From Narthecium ossifragum (lineage: Eukaryota > Streptophyta > Magnoliopsida > Dioscoreales > Nartheciaceae), in the NCBI GenBank assembly GCA_963920575.1, contig OY986965.1, positions 2,789,072 through 2,853,071 on the forward strand: a DNA stretch of 64,000 nt, written 5' to 3'. Shown here piece after piece: positions 28,017 through 39,705 of this stretch (position 1 is the first letter of the stretch; each line of letters opens with the position of its first letter). The notes under the pieces are model-generated. The model saw nothing but the letters and a program-made list of their open reading frames with translations, made no database searches and was not told where the DNA came from. Made by a program: the position numbers and the translations under genes.

Positions 28017-28571
28017 CCCAAAGATGGGTTCCGGCGTGCTTCCGGCCGGAGAACCGTCGGAAAACACAACCAAACCCCACCAAACTTGGTGGGTTGGTAG
28101 ATCTGAGTACAACGAGGCTACTCAAGGCCTCAAAACCGGGAAAGAACAACTCCACAAGGAGATCTAAGCAAAACAAAACCCGGATACAAAACCCTCAAAC
28201 AACCGGAGTTTAGAAGAAGACCCTACCTCCTCAGAGCAGCTTCGATCCACGAAGACTAGCCACGGATCTTCCTCGCCTCGCCACGAACCCAACGAGCCTT
28301 CAAGCTCCAGGAGAGGTGGCCGGAGGAGGAAGAACGGAGGAGAGAAAGGAGCGGTCGGAACAGGGGAAGAAGCAGAGCATTCGCGGGAAAGAAGAAGAAG
28401 AGGGGAAGGAAGGAGGGGGAGGGGAAGGGGGTAAGGCCGGGGAAAGCTGGAGAAACCGCGAGAAAGGCAAAGGAGGGGAGCAAAAGTCTCCCCTCCCCTG
28501 ACAGGGGAAGCGACGGCCACCGCGGTGGCCGTCCTTCGAAAGCCACCGACAAAGACTTCCAGGCACACGTA

Positions 28572-28647
28572 GGATCGATCATCCTTGCATGCCTGATCGA
28601 TCCTGCTAGCAACAGGATCGATCTTCACCCCAAGGTGATCGATCTTC
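28572..28647. repeat. GATCGATC cluster, four sites
   Basis: Four GATCGATC palindromes spaced about 20 bp apart, on the outer side of the right arm. By analogy with the left arm this is the U3 position, but no TATA box is obvious inward of it. Confidence 0.65.
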
Positions 28648-28856
28648 TGTGCCCTGAAAGGCAAACTTGGGCTGGGACTCAGGCCCAAGCCCAGAACCCC
28701 CAACCTCGGGTCCACCTAACCTTTCTAACAAACACAACCATCAAGCAAGGCCTGTGTGTGCACAGCCAGTGTGAAAACGACCGCCAAGGCGCAATTTCCC
28801 AAATTGCCCTTGGGGTAAACAACAAGCCGAAGGGATGGAGGGACGGGTCCTCACAC

Positions 28857-29150
28857 CCGCTCTCCTTCTGTGGGCCCAGTTGCTCGTCCTGTGGCGGCGC
28901 GTCGACATCAGGACATGTTTGAGGATCAAGATGGCTTCTGCTGTGTTTTTCGGGAGACTACCGATGATGTAACTTTTTGAGGTTTATAATATCTTTTGTA
29001 CTTGAGGACTGATATATGTAAATCTTGATGTAACTCTGATGTATGTACAGTTTTGAATTGTGATGGAATAGTAGTTGTCAGAATTACTTTTGCTCTCTGA
29101 TTTTGTTTGTCACCGTTTCCGCCAGTTTGATGTTAGTAGATGTAGGAACC
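28857..29150 (+). mobile_element. LTR 3' portion, plus orientation
   Basis: Contains GGCGGCGCGTCGACATCAGG and GTTTGAGG followed by an AT-rich tail with repeated TTGTAC/TATGTA motifs. This matches in order the minus-strand sequence at about 60000-60260 (GGCGCCGCGACTACATCCAG, GTTTGAGG). It may be the rest of the left-arm LTR, displaced by the right arm. Confidence 0.5.
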
Positions 29151-29169
29151 CCCCTTGTGTCCCAGTCCG

Positions 29170-30130
29170 GATGGTTTTTCTGGGCCGGGGCTCGACAAGG
29201 GAGGCCGTGGAGGTCGGGGAGGAGTCGTGGCAGTGTCGAGAACGAAGGAGGCGTCAGGATCTGGCGACGATGCGGAGCCTGGGGAAGGAGGTGACGGCAA
29301 CGCGCAGCTCGGGGAAGGAGGGGAGGCCGTGTAGGAGGTGATGGCGACGCGGAGCTCCGGGAAGGAGGGAAGCCGGGAAGGAGGGCGATGCGGAGCCCAG
29401 GGAACGAGGTGATGGCGAGATCTGGCGGTGACACGGAGCCCGGGGAAGGAGGTGGCGGCGACGCGGAGCTCGGGGAAGGAGGGAGGCCGTGGAGGAGGTG
29501 ACGACGACGCGGAGCTCGGGGAAGGAGGGAGGCCGGGAAGGAGGGCGACACGGAGCTCGGGGAATGAGGTGACGGCGAGATCTGGCGGAGACACGGAGCC
29601 CAGGGAAGGAGGTGGCGGCGATGCGGAGCTCGGGGAAGGAGGTGGCGGCGACGCGGAGCCTGGGGAAGGAGGTGACGGCGAGATCTGGAGGCGTCGTGGA
29701 GCCCGAGGAAGGAGGTGGTGGCGACGGGGAGACGGAGGTGACGGCGAGATCTGGCGGCGTCGTGGAGCCGGGGGAAGGTGGTGACGGTGAGATTTGGCGG
29801 CAACGTGGAGCTCGGGGAAGGAGGTGGCGGCGACGCAGAGCCCGGGGAAGGAGGTGACGGTGAGATCTGACTGCGACACAGAGCCCGGGGAAGGAGGTGA
29901 CGGCGAGATCTAGCGACGGGGTGCCGGATCGACGACGGGGGAGCCGGGAACGGCGACGGGGGAGCCCGGATCGGCGACGGGGGGCCCGGATCGGTGACGG
30001 GGGGCCGGGATCGGCGACGGTGGAGCCGGGATCGGCGACGGAGGAGCCGGGATCGACGACGGGGGAGCCGGGAAGCCTGGATCAGCGACGGAGAGCCGTG
30101 GAATAAGGGGGAAGAAGGTGGCGGCAATCG
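29170..30130. repeat. GC-rich minisatellite (GGGGAAGGAGGTGGCGGCGA units)
   Basis: About 950 bp of degenerate 30-45-bp units built from GACGCGGAGC, TCGGGGAAGGAGG and TGACGGCGAGATCTGG, changing at about 29930 into GGATCGGCGACGGGGGAGCC units. Long open frames on both strands (Pro/Ser/Arg-rich on minus, Gly/Arg/Glu-rich on plus) are consequences of the array. Confidence 0.8.
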
Positions 30131-30185
30131 GATCCGAGGGGGCCGCGGGGAGTGAGGTGGGGGGCCGCGGGGGGTGAGGTTTGGG

Positions 30186-30204
30186 GGGGGGGGGGGGGGT
30201 TATG
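30186..30204. repeat. poly-G tract
   Basis: A run of about 18 G between the minisatellite and an AT-rich stretch. It is likely a slippage or assembly-sensitive site. Confidence 0.7.
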
Positions 30205-30544
30205 GGTTATAGGGGCATTTTCGTCTCATAGCTCCTTATTGTCATATCAAATTGTTTCTGAGACCTATTGCCGAACCATTTTTTTTTCAGCCCCTATTGA
30301 CCATTCTTCCTTATTTTTATCCATGGTCATATGGGTTTTTTTGACACAGGTCCTCAGACTGGACTATTATGATTGGTTTTTAAAACTTTATGATAAAAAT
30401 ACCCTCATCTATTGTGGTAATCCCCTTGCACTAAATTAGCCACCTTCCAACAACCATCCATCTTTGCCGCCCACCCTCCATCGCCCATCCGTCAACCTCC
30501 GACGAACTGCCTCACCTCCGGCCACCTTATCTCATTTACCATCT
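30205..30544. other. no gene seen
   Basis: Mixed AT-rich then CA/CT-rich sequence before the assembly gap. The opening GTTATAGGGGCATTTTCGTC resembles termini of the nearby non-autonomous TIR elements, but no boundaries could be fixed. Confidence 0.4.
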
Positions 30545-30744
30545 NNNNNNNNNNNNNNNNNNNNNNNNNNNNNNNNNNNNNNNNNNNNNNNNNNNNNNNN
30601 NNNNNNNNNNNNNNNNNNNNNNNNNNNNNNNNNNNNNNNNNNNNNNNNNNNNNNNNNNNNNNNNNNNNNNNNNNNNNNNNNNNNNNNNNNNNNNNNNNNN
30701 NNNNNNNNNNNNNNNNNNNNNNNNNNNNNNNNNNNNNNNNNNNN
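30545..30744. other. assembly gap (200 N)
   Basis: Exactly 200 unknown bases, the usual size for a gap placeholder. The true length is unknown. Confidence 0.99.
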
Positions 30745-32230
30745 CCCCCTCCAAGAGTCACAACAACCACCACAATGATCTCCGCCTTACCCTCTAGCCA
30801 CCACAACCACTCTCTCTCTCTCTCACCCACCATTGCAGCCACCACCCCCAACAACCCCATCGTCCCCCCCCCCCCCCCATCCCATGAACCTCCATTAAAG
30901 TCGACCAAACTCAACCCAAACCAAGCAACCCCTCTTGGAACCACCACCTCCATTCGCATGTGCCATACCCGATGATGTCCACCCCCATTCCGACCTCGTC
31001 ACGACCCCAATGAACCCCATCCTTGGATTCCCTACGCCGGATCCCAATCGTGCCACCCTGAGCTCATCTCGATCGGAACCCAACACCGCCACCGCCTAAT
31101 CTCCCATTCCCCGACTTCCCCGACCACCTAGAACCCTCGATCCAACCACCTTGAGGCCAAGCAACCTCTTCCCCGATGTTCCTCGGCGAGATTCGACATC
31201 GCCCAGTGAGATTCATCTACTCTAAGAGAACCGGCGCAACCCAACCTAGATCCACCGGATCACCCAACGCCTGGTGGATCGACTCCCATGCCTCCCACGA
31301 CCTCTCCTCCAATTCCGACCTTCGTTGAGCCCATATTGCCAGCAATCAAGCTCCGGCAGCCCCTCAATTGTCGAATCCAATCATGCTCAGCTACTGGACT
31401 CGTTCTTGCTTGAGCATATCCGATTGGCTGAGTCTGAGCCGGATTGGATCTAACTGGTCTGGATTAGGGTCTGATTCAATTTGATGGACTAAGTCAAATC
31501 ATATCTAATCAATGGCTCAACCCGATCCGACCGTGTAGCTTGGAGAGGAAGCCAAGCAGATCGGACGGCTGAGGGAGCTCCGACTTTGATCAATGGCGAG
31601 GACGGACTGGCAGTCGACAGCATTGGTAGGGATGAAGTTATAGTGGGCTAGGGATTCGATCCATGGGCTCGGATCACCGGATCTGTCAACGTAGGCTGTG
31701 AATCTGAAGGAGGCGGCGCCGGCTTGAGGGGATGAAGACGACGGATGGCGGGGAATGGTCGGAGAATAGTGGTGGTGGCGATGAGGCTCCGGATCTAAGG
31801 GTGGATGGGATCAGGGAGGGCCAATGTAGGTGTTTTGGGAGGCTACGACATCGAGCTTGAGAATGAGGGTGGAGCTCGGGATGGGTTCAGGCGAAAGGGA
31901 GGTCGCCTGGGAGCTCGGGATGGGTTTCTCTTGGGATGCAGGGGGTTCGCCGGAGCCAGAGCGAAGGGGGAAGCGAGGCGAGGCTTTTGGAGGTGTTGGG
32001 GAGTGGCTGCGGTGAGGTCAAGGTCGGTGGCTCACTGGGGAAGAAAGAAAAGATATGTATTTGAGGTCTTTGCAGGGATTAATGGAGGAGGTAGAGCTAC
32101 GAGGTCGCTGGGATTGGGGAGGAAGGTGGGCTTGGCTGGAGAAGAGGACTTCGCCGGATGAGAGGTGATAGCCGGAGTGGTTGGTGGCTGAGAGCGGGGG
32201 GTTCACCGGGAAAAATAAAGAAATAAAATT
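30745..32230. other. GC-rich intergenic or captured sequence, no recognised gene
   Basis: Pro/Arg-coding CA/CT-rich sequence up to about 31400, then a stretch with GATTGGATC / TGATTCAATTTGATGG blocks, then G/A-rich DNA to about 32200. The middle blocks resemble 42150-42310 and 55200-55450, which lie inside a TIR element family, so this may be a further decayed member. No conserved domain was recognised. Confidence 0.4.
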
Positions 32231-33665
32231 TTCTCGCTTACTTGTTCGATGATGACGCCAAGAGACCCCATCGTTGAGCCCTGCACACCGCTGTTGTGCG
32301 CCCACACGCCGCTTGTGCTCCGCTCGCATGTCGTCTGCACGCCGTCTGTGCACCGCCTGCGCACTCCGCCTGACATCCCGATCGCCTCTTGACCATCCCT
32401 TTTTTTTCGCCTTGCACACACACACAAGACTCACACGGATTTAGGTAAGGGATGAGATCCCAACTCTTTTATTGACTAATGATTACAATAGCATTCTTCT
32501 CTCGCCCTCAATCCTTTGGAGTACAATCACTCTCAATACAAGAAGCTTTACAATCCGTTGTAGATGACGACTCCAAAACCCAACACTTGGGTGCTCAACC
32601 CGTGAGCTGGCCTATAACCTACATGTCCCTCACATCTAGCCAAAGCCTCTCTTATGCCTTGATCATCCCTTGATGCCCAACACCTTGATTGGTCTATTCC
32701 TTATATAGAGGAATAGTCCTTGGTTTGCTCCAACAAGCCACTCATACAAAGTCCTACTCAAAGTTATGGCTTTTATCCATATCTAGGCTATAAATAAGCA
32801 TAACACTAAGTTACCAAACTTAGTTGGACTCTCTTTTGAGTTTGACTTGCTTTAAAATAGCCATGATCGTTTCCTGACTCAAAATATGACTCCTTTCTTA
32901 TTCGTCCGCGCCAACAGCAAGTTTCCCTGAGCCAAAACGGTTATTTCCCATGTCATAATCTATTTCAAGTCAAACGCACGCGAGACATTTGAATTTGCTT
33001 GACTGGATTGGCTTCCAAGGCATCCTCGTCCAGTTTGGCGCGCCGTCTCCTAGTCCGACTCGGAGTCGCGCGTCATCTTCAAATTCTTCCGTGCCAAAAC
33101 AGTTTCTAACCGCGTCATCAATTTTGGAGCTTCCATTCCAAGTGGAATTAGGTGATTAGCCCGCGTGGCTTTCTCTCAAGCACTTACCGTATTAGCCTAG
33201 GTAAGCCAAGTCCTAGTTTGACTTGAACTAAGCTTCCTGAGCGCGTCGCGCATGTGCTGCGTGCGTTCTCTCGCGTGCTACGCGCGCGCTCGACCCGTGC
33301 GCCCTCTTTGGTCGCCTTGGAGTGTGTCCCGCTCGCTTGACTTGTTCCCGCGTGCGTCATGCTCCACTGGGCTCGTGTCGCACCGCGTCCTGGCGCGCCG
33401 TCTTCCTCCTTGGCCCGGTCCACCGTGCCATGCTCAGAATTCGTCGCACCATCTTTGGGGAAATGTTGTCTCGTTCAAGGATGTTTGCTCGTGCGATCAT
33501 GGTCTTTTCATGCTGCCCATGACTTGGTGTGATGCACCGTGCCATGGCCTAGGTCGTGGCCCGTGTCAACTCCGGCTGACACGCTCCATGGCTCGTGTCA
33601 TGCATGGCTCGTGTCATGGGTTTAAGGCACTGACAGGTGGGGGATTATTGTCTTTATGCAGGTGA
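32231..33665. mobile_element. possible LTR-retrotransposon remnant
   Basis: Non-coding sequence with CA repeats at 32405-32425, a TATATAGAGG box near 32702, a GC-rich GCGCG tract at 33240-33300, and a purine-rich AGGTGGGGGATTATTG at 33635-33650 that resembles a polypurine tract next to an LTR start. No gag or pol is seen. The assignment is weak. Confidence 0.3.
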
Positions 33666-34404
33666 AGGTGACTAATTGCCTCAAAAGAATTTTCTAGGAG
33701 CTTAAGGAGTACCAAATTATAATTTGGTAGTCGTTGAAAACCCCATATTTTTTTCATATATACCTCTTGGAAAACTTACAAGTTATCGTGCAAATTCCCT
33801 CGTAAAAACTATTGTGTATATGTTAAAAATTAAACTGATCATGTAAATGTTTCTTGATTATTTGGACTAAATATTGTAGTATGATTGCTTAAATGTAAAA
33901 TGACCAAAATACTTTTTGAATGTCCTGAAAGCGCATTCAAAATCATTTGATTGCTTGCAAGTAAATTAACTTAAAATTTTAATTACTCAAAAAACAGATA
34001 ATACCTTATCATATTATTCTCTCAAAAATTCGATTTCTACTCTGTGTACGTCCAAGAATCACACTTTTCATGAATAGCCTTAAAAAATTTAAGGATTATA
34101 TAAAACTATTTTTATAATTAAAACTTATTTTGAGAGATATAAACGTAAAAATTCCTATATAATAAAGAGGGCAGAGAGAGAAAAAAGAGGTGTTGGACGG
34201 CCGGCAGCAGCGGAAGCACCACCGAGGGGATGACCAGGCGCGCGGTGGTGGTACGGAAAGAGACAAATGCTGGGGGCAGAGTGAAGCCACCCCAGCGATC
34301 TGATCGGATCGGGACGTTGCAAACCGGATTTCCTCGGGACGCGTGACGGACGCTTCCGTCCATCTGTCTTTAATTAATTAATTAATCTCATGTCGTCTTC
34401 TAGC
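33666..34404. other. AT-rich intergenic sequence
   Basis: I see no gene or clear repeat. A GC-richer patch at 34180-34340 ends with TTAATTAATTAATTAATC and has no recognisable product. Confidence 0.5.
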
Positions 34405-36120
34405 GGGTTCTATTTAGGTCCTACCATCTATCTATGTTCTACCATCCTCCCTACGTCCAAGATTAGTCCAATTTTATTCAAGGGTGCACATCATGCCACA
34501 TCATTGATAGCTTACACAAACCCATTTTAAGCCACGGCTGAGACTGAGCCATCTAAAAAATCCTTGGATATCTCCTCCGCTCTCTCAGGTTGCCCCATCT
34601 CCCCATCTCCTCCCTCCTCTCTCACGTTGTCCCACATCTCGTCGGCCGCCACCCCAGATCCCCTCCCCGTCGATGCCCCGCATCTCGCCGCCGCCCCAGA
34701 TCTCCTCCCCGTCGACGCCCTAGATCTCCTCCACGTCGTAGCCGCAGATCTCCTCCTCGTCGTAGTCGCAGATCTCCTCCTCGTTGTAGCCGTAACTCCT
34801 CATCGTCGTCGACCCATCATCTCCTCCCCGTTGTGGCCGGAAATTCCTCTGTCGCGTTGCCCCATCTCCCCCGTGCCGTTGTTGCGGGCCTGTTTGGTTT
34901 GCATGCATCAGGGTGCATCGCATCGTGCGATGCACCCTGATGCATCAATCCTCTGTTTGGTTCGCAGGGCGCATCGCGTGATGCACCCTGATACACCAAT
35001 CCTTTGTTTGGTTCGCAGGGCGCATCGTGCGGCGCATGCATCGTGCGACGCATGCATCATACGATGCATTGTCAGCTGATTTCGTCCATCATATGAAACG
35101 ACCAAAATTGTGGTTTCATAGGATGCACTCTCGCGCGAGCTTTCACCGGTGAACCCGACACCGACCCAAAGGCAAACCAAACATAATATAATAAAATTTT
35201 AATATATATATTCACAACATTATATCAATAATATATATATATATATCATTGATATTAAAATAATATAATATTTTAATATATATATATATTATAAAATTTA
35301 ACTTTATTGCATCATTATGTGAACTTTATATGAATAGTATATATATTATTGAGAGATATATATAATAATATATATTATTGAGAGATATATATAATAATAT
35401 ATATTATTCATATAATTCACATAATTATGCAATAAAGTTAAATTTTAATATATATATGTGTGTCATTATATGGAAATTATATGAATAACATATATATATA
35501 TTATTTTAATGTGAACATTATATAAATAATGTTGCATCATATGATCCCAAAGGCAAACCAAACACTAGTATCAGATGGACGATGCATGCATCCCACGATA
35601 CATGCATCCCACAATGCATGCATTCCACGATGCATGCATCCCACGATACACCTGCACCACTGATTCACGCAACCAAACACCCCCGCTTCCCCTACGACGC
35701 CCCACATCTCACCGCAACTCCTCATCGTCGCCGCCCCATCATCTCCTCCATCTCCTCCCCGTCGTGGCCGGCAATTCCTCTCTTCCGTTGCCCCATCTCC
35801 CCCGTCGCTGGATTAGGACGACCTCGAGCCCACCCCACTTCAACAACTCCAGCCTGGGAAAGCCTCGCCCAGGATCCCGGCCATCGCTCTCTCTCTCCCT
35901 TGAGCCCACCGCCTTCTCTTCCCCTCTCCCAGAATCCCGACCATCGCTCCCCTCCTCTGGGACTCCCTCCCTCGCCAGACTCCCGTCGCCTCCACATCGC
36001 CTTCTTTGCCAGACGTCGAGAGCCTCCGCCTCCCTCGCCAGACTCTCTTTCCCTGGTCTCATCCTTTCCCTTGGAGCCCGCGACCAGCCACTCTCTAATT
36101 CCCGGATTCCTCAACTGAGA
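34405..36120 (+). mobile_element. GC-rich element A (family shared with 55863-56694)
   Basis: Starts GGGTTCTATTTAGGTC. It is homologous, in opposite orientation, to 55863-56694: shared blocks include ACCATC.TCCCTACG, AAGCTAT-type flank TTGATAGCTTACACAAGCCC (variant here), CCCCATCTCCCCCGT and the block around GACTCCCGTCGCCTCCACATC. It carries Pro/Ser-rich GC-rich DNA with no recognised domain and is interrupted by a MITE at 34886-35684. The right end is not defined. Confidence 0.65.
34886..35684. mobile_element. MITE with GCATGCATC subterminal repeats inside element A
   Basis: About 800 bp bounded by GGGCCTGTTTGGTT and, inverted, AACCAAACACCCCC. Both ends hold many GATGCATGCATC-type palindromes. 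The core (35190-35540) is almost pure A/T with TATATA runs. CCCAAAGGCAAACCAAACA occurs on both sides of the core, hinting at a further nested insertion. The related element at 55863-56694 lacks this insert. Confidence 0.7.
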
Positions 36121-37129
36121 TCAAACAAAGGGATCTATCTCTTCTCCTTAATCTCGTCTATTTCTACCTATTTCTATGTTTATTGTTAGATGGTTCATTG
36201 TGTGAACTATGTAATGTTTTTACAGATCTCTAAACACCAATTCATTCTTCTGGACAGGATTTCTTGGCCACATTCAAGAGATTAAAGGATCATTGGAGCT
36301 GATAAATGCTAGTGTCCATCCTCAAACTCCATTTTTGATTGTGATGAGCAGTAGTATCAAAAGAATAGGCCAGAATGATGCTTGTCTTTTTTTCATGTAT
36401 GTTACAGAGAGAGGAATGGTGCTTGTCTTCTTTTCATGTATGTTACAGAGACAGGAATGGTGCTATCAAAGAAAGATACCATGTTTGGATTTGTAGTCCC
36501 ATGAGTGTTAAACCAGTTAAACTGGTACTTGTATTCTTTGTATGTTTTGGGTAGTGTCAAGATCTTATATTATACATTTATTCAATTGTACTTTATGGGT
36601 AAAGTGCCAATGTATGTTGTGGATTTTCTTAATTGAATATGAACAATTATGGAGTTGATTGAAAAATGAAAAATGCCAATGTATATTGTGGGTAAAGTGC
36701 CAGTGTATGCTGCACTTGTATTCTTATTGTTGGAATTAAAGTGCCAATATATGTCATGGGTAAAGTGTCAATGTGTGTCATAAGTGAAAGACAGAGAATG
36801 TTTACTATAAGCAAAATTAAAAATCTAACCAAATATGAAATTACTACAGATGAATGTTGAATAGAGATGGAAAGTCACAAACACCATGGAATGTTGTGAT
36901 ACAAATGACTTCCATTTAGCAGTCTATTACCATCAATTTTGAACTCTATCATCAACTAGGTGCACTTGAGCAATGGACATGCACCTCGTATTGTAGCATG
37001 TATTGCCACTCGTGGAGGTCTTTTGCCTCGTCAAGCCCATCCTACACAAAATTATGAAATTGGTATACAGTTAAATAATTTCTTTAATCTAATTAGAAAA
37101 TAAAGCAAAGCTGCGCAATACATGTACAT
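36121..37129. other. no supported gene
   Basis: AT-rich DNA with short repeats: ATGCTTGTCTTTTTTTCATG twice near 36380-36445 and AAAGTGCCA.TGTAT repeated at 36600-36780. Possibly intron-like or captured sequence; no domain recognised. Confidence 0.4.
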
Positions 37130-37162
37130 TTGGATCATCGTTTAGATCGAGGTGGCGACGTG

Positions 37163-37633
37163 CTAATGGTTGTGATGATGGTTGTGGTGGTACCGGGCCT
37201 TTCTTGGCTTCCTTGTAAACTTCTCGACAATGCCTTTCAATCTCTTGTTTCCCTTGTTCTTAGCCTTCCTTCGCTTCAACCCAGTAACGACCACATCTTC
37301 CCCATCTTGAGTTATTAGATTAGAACATGTTGAAGGACCATCCATTGCTCGTCCCAACTCGCCCCCTTTGCTGATAGACATTCGCAGCATAGTGTCCACA
37401 AGCAAGTCCCGAATCCTATCACACTCGGGCCAAGTCGCCTCGTCAGATGAAAATCTTGTGACTATTGAGCCGTACTCTACAAGCAATCTTCGTTGTTTTA
37501 TAGCAACCCGGCGCTTTGCGTCTTTCTCAGTGCACACTGATGTGCCTGCTGAAATATCCCTAGCAAACCTAGTCCACCTCTTGTTGTCATTGCATAAGGC
37601 GACGGAGCTCTGGCGAGGGCGGAGTCGCGACAC
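37163..37633 (-). pseudogene. FAR1/FHY3-like or MULE transposase C-terminal fragment
   Basis: A frame of 156 codons. It holds KRWTRFARDISAG, a helical stretch, then a Lys/Arg-rich end with KGNKRLKGIVEKFTRKPRKA. This order (KRWT motif, spacer, basic KRLKG tail) resembles the region after the SWIM zinc finger in plant FAR1-related proteins and their Mutator transposase relatives. The transposase core and zinc finger are absent, so it is at best a 3' fragment. The match is from memory of the motif pattern only. Confidence 0.45.
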
Positions 37634-37679
37634 TAGAGACGAGGGAGGACTGAGGAGTCCTGTTGGGCTTCTTTAAAAC

Positions 37680-37897
37680 CCGGGTGGGTTGCTTCGGACC
37701 GGGTTGGGCTTGTTTAAAACCCGGACCGGGCCAGGTCGGACCGGGTTTTTGACCAAGGGGCCCTGGTCCGGCCCTGAACCCGGATCAACGTGGTCCAGCA
37801 GGGCCAACACCCGGGCCGGACCGGGCTATGGCCCTGACGGGTCCGGGCTGGACACGTACCGGGCCGGGTCAATTGGGCTTTTTGGACACCCCTAGGC
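37680..37897. mobile_element. hAT-like relic (ACCGGGCCGG repeats)
   Basis: GC-rich repeats of CCGGGCCGGACCGGG ending in GGACACCCCTA at 37897. CACCCCTA is the inverted form of the TAGGGGTG terminus seen on the hAT element at 51190-52666. The other terminus is missing, so it is truncated. Confidence 0.5.
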
Positions 37898-38162
37898 AGA
37901 ACAAAGGAGCCACTCACAATGAGTCACCACGAATCCAACTTAAAGGTTTCTCTTTCTATTGGAGAATGAAACCAATTCAACCAGTTAAATACAAACAATC
38001 GAACTTGAATGATAAACTGACTCCAAACATCCATTTAAATTCCAGGAGACCAAGTCGAATTGTAGAAAAGTCAGGCCCCTCCCAACAGAAGAAAAGGGAA
38101 AAAAAGAGGCGAAGCAATCCTACGATGAGACAAAGCAAGGAAATTAAAGAGGGGAAAAGATA

Positions 38163-38465
38163 CTAGTCGGAGGAGGTAGAACAACGCCGTGCGCAATGGC
38201 AACAACGCCGCCACGGAACCACAGTAATATGGCCATCAGCCACGTCCATAAGGGCACCAGATCTGTATCCACTGTACTTTGGATCAAAAGGTGGCTTCAA
38301 CATGTCGACGACATGAAGAACCACCCCTGGATAGGAGAAACCATATTGGGCAAGGACTGCGTCTTCATTCATCTTCAATCCAGCGTCGTCGTCACCACCG
38401 GGCAGATTTGGCGGCAGCACCATTAGACGTGGTATCTTGGTCTCCATTAAGACCATCTCCACCAA
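38163..38465 (-). other. unrecognised 100-codon open frame
   Basis: Encodes a mixed-composition peptide with EDAVLAQYGFSYPG and KPPFDPKYSGYRSG. The composition is more protein-like than its neighbours, so it may be a captured or decayed exon, but I do not recognise the family and there is no clear start or splice context. Confidence 0.25.
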
Positions 38466-39092
38466 ATCTCTAGTAGTTAATTATGTTATCAAAAACATCA
38501 TACTGATACATGTGCTTGCCATCAAGTCTGACGGGAATTTCCATGGGATCAAACTGAAGCTCAATAGCAACTGCTCTGTACGCCATCACCACAGATCCAT
38601 CATAGGGTCATATTTATATGACATTAAATACTATGACTACTTTACCTTTTGTTTATTCATACTTGTATATACATTACAGTTGACTTTTGTCATGCTTATA
38701 GTTAACAGAAGGATCATATTTATATAACATTATAGGGGATCATTTACATAGGCATTACAGTTATTGGTAGCCTATGTACTCCATTATTTAAGACCGGGTT
38801 AAGTGAAGGTTATTGATGTTGTGGTACATGAAAGGAAATATGTCAATTAAGAGATGTATGACCGCCATGATCTGCATTAATGGTTTTTGCTTAATCAAGG
38901 TATAAAGGTTTTGATTGGGATAGTTTATTGGGCATTGTTTTTTTTTTTAAATTGGATGCGCATCCGTCGAGTTTTTTATTTTATTTTGAATCAGGACTAT
39001 TATTTTTCAAATATTAGTTTGACAGTGTTTTTTTTTTTCAAAAGAAAGGTTAAGAGTTATATTCAAGCCATAATATAGACCAAGTGGAAGAA

Positions 39093-39524
39093 TGTTGGAT
39101 TTCACTTCTTAATGTGGTCTAATTATAACTTGAGTAGGTTTAACTCTTGAGTCAAGTCCTGATTCTACTAAAAGAGCACAATTAATCAGTATCCTATTCC
39201 CACTCAGATGATGGAGTTTAACCTCAATTAGAGCTCTAGTCCTATGATGGTTGGACAATTTCACTTCTATATATATGAGGCTCTGGTCCCTTTCTCTGCT
39301 CACGGTTTAAGCCTAAAGGATCCCCATCGTCCTTAAGCATAAAGGTTGGAGAGTGAGATTAAGAGAGAGAAGACCAGTCCGGTCTACCGTCTTGAGTAGG
39401 CGGTACAACGGTGAACGGAGTCATTGTATTATATACACGATGACGGAAGGTATGATTTATTTCCGCATTATATTATTGCTTTACGTGAATATAGTGTAGA
39501 AGATCTAGCATGACAGTATTATTG
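39093..39524 (+). mobile_element. possible solo LTR
   Basis: Starts TGTTGGATTTCACTTC and ends near GCTAACA, with a TATATATATGAGG box at 39270-39285. The TG...CA ends and internal TATA box fit an LTR. No 5-bp target duplication was found, so the boundaries are uncertain. Confidence 0.4.
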
Positions 39525-39539
39525 CTAACACCAAGATCT

Positions 39540-39705
39540 CTTGGATGACTATGATGCTAGAATTCGCGTAGAGGAGGTGATGGAGAGAATCGAAGCCGCC
39601 ACGAGGCCTGATTCAAACATTTTCTCTCTTGCTGTGGGCATTCCGGTTCATTTTTATCCAGTTCTCTTTAGAAGAGTGCTACCTTCTCGCAGTGGAAGGT
39701 AAGAA
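39540..39705 (+). other. possible orphan exon
   Basis: An open stretch encoding VEEVMERIEAATRPDSNIFS and more, ending at a good donor (GGAAG|GTAAGAA). It could be an upstream exon of the pumilio remnant, but phase and homology could not be checked. Confidence 0.25.

Larger units (their letters stand above)
27250..28856 (-). mobile_element. LTR-like sequence, minus orientation (right arm of long inverted repeat)
   Basis: The end at 28856 reads GGTCCTCACA, the reverse complement of the left-arm start. Reverse-complement blocks shared with 25629-27250 include AAATTGCCCTTGGGG, GGTTCACCACAAAGCGGT.AG, CCGAGGGTCATGACTCCC and TCTAATGCAC. A GC/GA-rich stretch at 28220-28500 has no counterpart in the left arm. 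No protein domain is seen. Confidence 0.65.

Noticed and set aside
28164..28715. 183-codon open frame on minus in the right LTR arm
   Set aside because: Low-complexity Pro/Ser/Leu composition in GA-rich DNA of an LTR; no homologue recognised.
29084..30127. 347-codon Pro/Ser/Arg-rich open frame on minus
   Set aside because: It lies wholly in a GC-rich minisatellite; both strands are open because the unit lacks stop codons, and there is no domain or splice context.
35575..36189. 204-codon open frame on plus in element A
   Set aside because: Starts within MITE repeats and passes into a Pro/Ser-rich block; matches transposon relative B rather than a gene.
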